DNA from: Pseudanabaena sp. ABRG5-3
GTDB lineage: Bacteria; Cyanobacteriota; Cyanobacteriia; Pseudanabaenales; Pseudanabaenaceae
Assembly (NCBI RefSeq): GCF_003967015.1
Contig: NZ_AP017560.1
Coordinates: 1,054,001-1,118,000, forward strand
Length of the DNA: 64,000 nucleotides
Direction of reading: 5' to 3'
Positions 63,016-64,000 of this stretch are shown one piece after another. Positions within the stretch are counted from its first letter, which is position 1; each line of letters begins with the position of its first letter. The position numbers were made by a program, and so were the translations under genes. The notes beneath the pieces were generated by a model. That model saw nothing but the letters and a program-made list of their open reading frames with translations. It was not told the origin of the DNA and made no database searches.

Positions 63016-64000
63016 ATGCTAAAACTTAGGATTTTCAATACCAAGATTCCTCAAGAGCTAGAATCTGTTCACATATCACCTGAAACTAGTAAGAAGAATG
63101 ATTTTCTAATTGGTCGCGCACCATATTGTGATGTACCTCTCAGCAATCCCACTGTTAGCCGAGAACATTGCAAAATCTCGTTTTTAGACGATCAATATTA
63201 CTTCACTGATTTAGGCAGTACTAACGGCTCCCAAATCAACAATATTGCCCGTGAAGCTTTGAAAGCTTTTCGTCTTGCAGTGAACGATACAATTCAACTA
63301 GGTGACTTTACGCTCTTAGTTGAAGAAATTACGGTCTATTCTCAGTTAGATAATTTATTTGAAGAAGAAGAAGAACCTACTGAGCCATCAATTGCTCATT
63401 TATATCCTTCTGTTACTACAGAGATGTCATCTGGCGATCGGAAGAGCGATCGTGCCGTAGATATTGTGGCTTCTATGGTTGAAGCTTCTGTGGATCCTAG
63501 TCAATATATGCCACTTGCTGTCCTTGATCCCCATGAGATTCCTCGCTGGACAAAGGGAAATCTTACTTTGAAATGTGTCAATATCATTGCCGAAACCGCC
63601 GATGTCAAGACCTTTAGCTTTGTGACTACGCCTCCCCATTTATTTACCTATAAAGCAGGACAGTTCATTACTCTAGAAACAGCAATTGATGGCGTAGAAG
63701 TGTCACGTTCTTATTCTATTTCCTCAACTCCATCACGTCCCCATTCTCTCGAAATTACCGTTAAACAAGATCCTTCGCTAAATCCTGAAGATTTTACAAT
63801 CTTTGAGGATTTGATGTCCAATTGGCTGCATAACAATTTCAATGTGGGTTCACAAATCCGTGCTAGGGGAGCATTTGGCAATTTCACTTGTTTTGATTAT
63901 CCTTCTCAAAAGTTACTATTTCTATCGGCTGGTATTGGCATTCCGCCAATGATGTCCATGGCTCGATGGATTTATGACACTCATTCCGATTGTGATGTAG
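63016..64000 (+). CDS. FHA domain fused to ferredoxin-reductase-type oxidoreductase (partial, runs off the window)
   Basis: ATG at 63016 gives an open frame to the window end, at least 328 residues. The N-terminal FHA domain (about 1-100) has NDFLIGRAPYCDVPLSNPTV followed by SREHCKISFLDDQ, DLGSTNGSQI and NDTIQLGDFTLLV, the phosphothreonine-binding core. After an acidic linker (FEEEEEPTEPSI) the reductase starts at about residue 180: FTYKAGQFITLETAIDG, then RSYSISSTPS (the FAD motif R-x-Y-S) and SAGIGIPPMMSM (NAD(P)-binding start). A phosphorylation-regulated oxidoreductase is suggested by the architecture; the missing end may carry a 2Fe-2S domain. Confidence 0.8.
   Translation, partial: MLKLRIFNTKIPQELESVHISPETSKKNDFLIGRAPYCDVPLSNPTVSREHCKISFLDDQYYFTDLGSTNGSQINNIAREALKAFRLAVNDTIQLGDFTLLVEEITVYSQLDNLFEEEEEPTEPSIAHLYPSVTTEMSSGDRKSDRAVDIVASMVEASVDPSQYMPLAVLDPHEIPRWTKGNLTLKCVNIIAETADVKTFSFVTTPPHLFTYKAGQFITLETAIDGVEVSRSYSISSTPSRPHSLEITVKQDPSLNPEDFTIFEDLMSNWLHNNFNVGSQIRARGAFGNFTCFDYPSQKLLFLSAGIGIPPMMSMARWIYDTHSDCDV

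Overview
The window is chromosomal DNA of a filamentous-type cyanobacterium, most likely Pseudanabaena or a close relative. The evidence is very frequent HIP1 octamers (GCGATCGC), an NtcA regulator, a SasA clock kinase with a KaiB-like domain, a cyanobacteriochrome-like GAF protein, a Z-ISO/NnrU protein, a half-size GDT1 pair, a CHAT-TPR protein and many genes of cyanobacterial type (DUF29, Uma2, ComFB, DUF2997). The genus is an inference from gene content and base composition; no rRNA is present. Two chromosomal backbone stretches carry housekeeping genes, interrupted by accessory islands.

Layout: 0-7.6 kb holds a hybrid PAS histidine kinase, a bestrophin, a PmbA-type protein, a DUF29 protein, an EcfT/CbiQ-like transporter subunit and Era. 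7.6-10.4 kb is a small defence/toxin island: an AbiE-type pair (abiEi-abiEii) behind a perfect 65-bp palindrome, a decayed YgiT-type zinc-finger gene and an orphan HicB. 10.4-21.1 kb holds gcvT, a geranylgeranyl-reductase-family flavoprotein, a pteridine-glucosyltransferase-like GT4, a solo dual-cysteine GAF, recO, an MFS transporter, PHP, a carotenoid-desaturase-like flavoprotein and an OmpR regulator. 21.1-28.5 kb holds a cluster of hairpins, a tandem ComFB protein, yidD, aguB, a PPP phosphatase, truB and htpG. 28.7-34 kb is the division and housekeeping block (ftsQ, ftsZ, prs, ntcA, secG). 34-47 kb holds coaE, SemiSWEET, Z-ISO-like, sasA, a recJ gene interrupted and split by inserted DNA, the GDT1 pair, a methyltransferase-thioesterase pair, DAHP synthase and lipA. 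47-53.6 kb is a second island of toxin-antitoxin and nuclease-like genes on the minus strand, separated by HIP1-punctuated repeats. 53.6-64 kb holds fmt, a CHAT-TPR protein, pgm, a TPR protein, an APC-type permease and the start of an FHA-ferredoxin-reductase fusion.

The points most worth attention are: (1) recJ is split, with its C-terminal half fused in frame to an HsdR-like N-terminal domain and coiled coil, and an Uma2 gene lying between the halves; (2) a 171-residue stand-alone GAF domain has both the DXCF cysteine and the canonical CH cysteine of blue/green cyanobacteriochromes but no output domain; (3) about twenty long, near-perfect intergenic palindromes, most of them with the same apex architecture (GC-NNN-GC), some flanked by an AACGTCAGTT word, one forming a 115-bp MITE-like unit and one lying inside an open reading frame; (4) the 47-53 kb island contains a toxin and antitoxin in convergent orientation, an unknown protein/DUF2726/toxin operon, a HicB-S1 coupled pair, and cassette-bounding HIP1 repeats. 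All assignments rest on reading the sequence and on knowledge of protein families; no database search was run.
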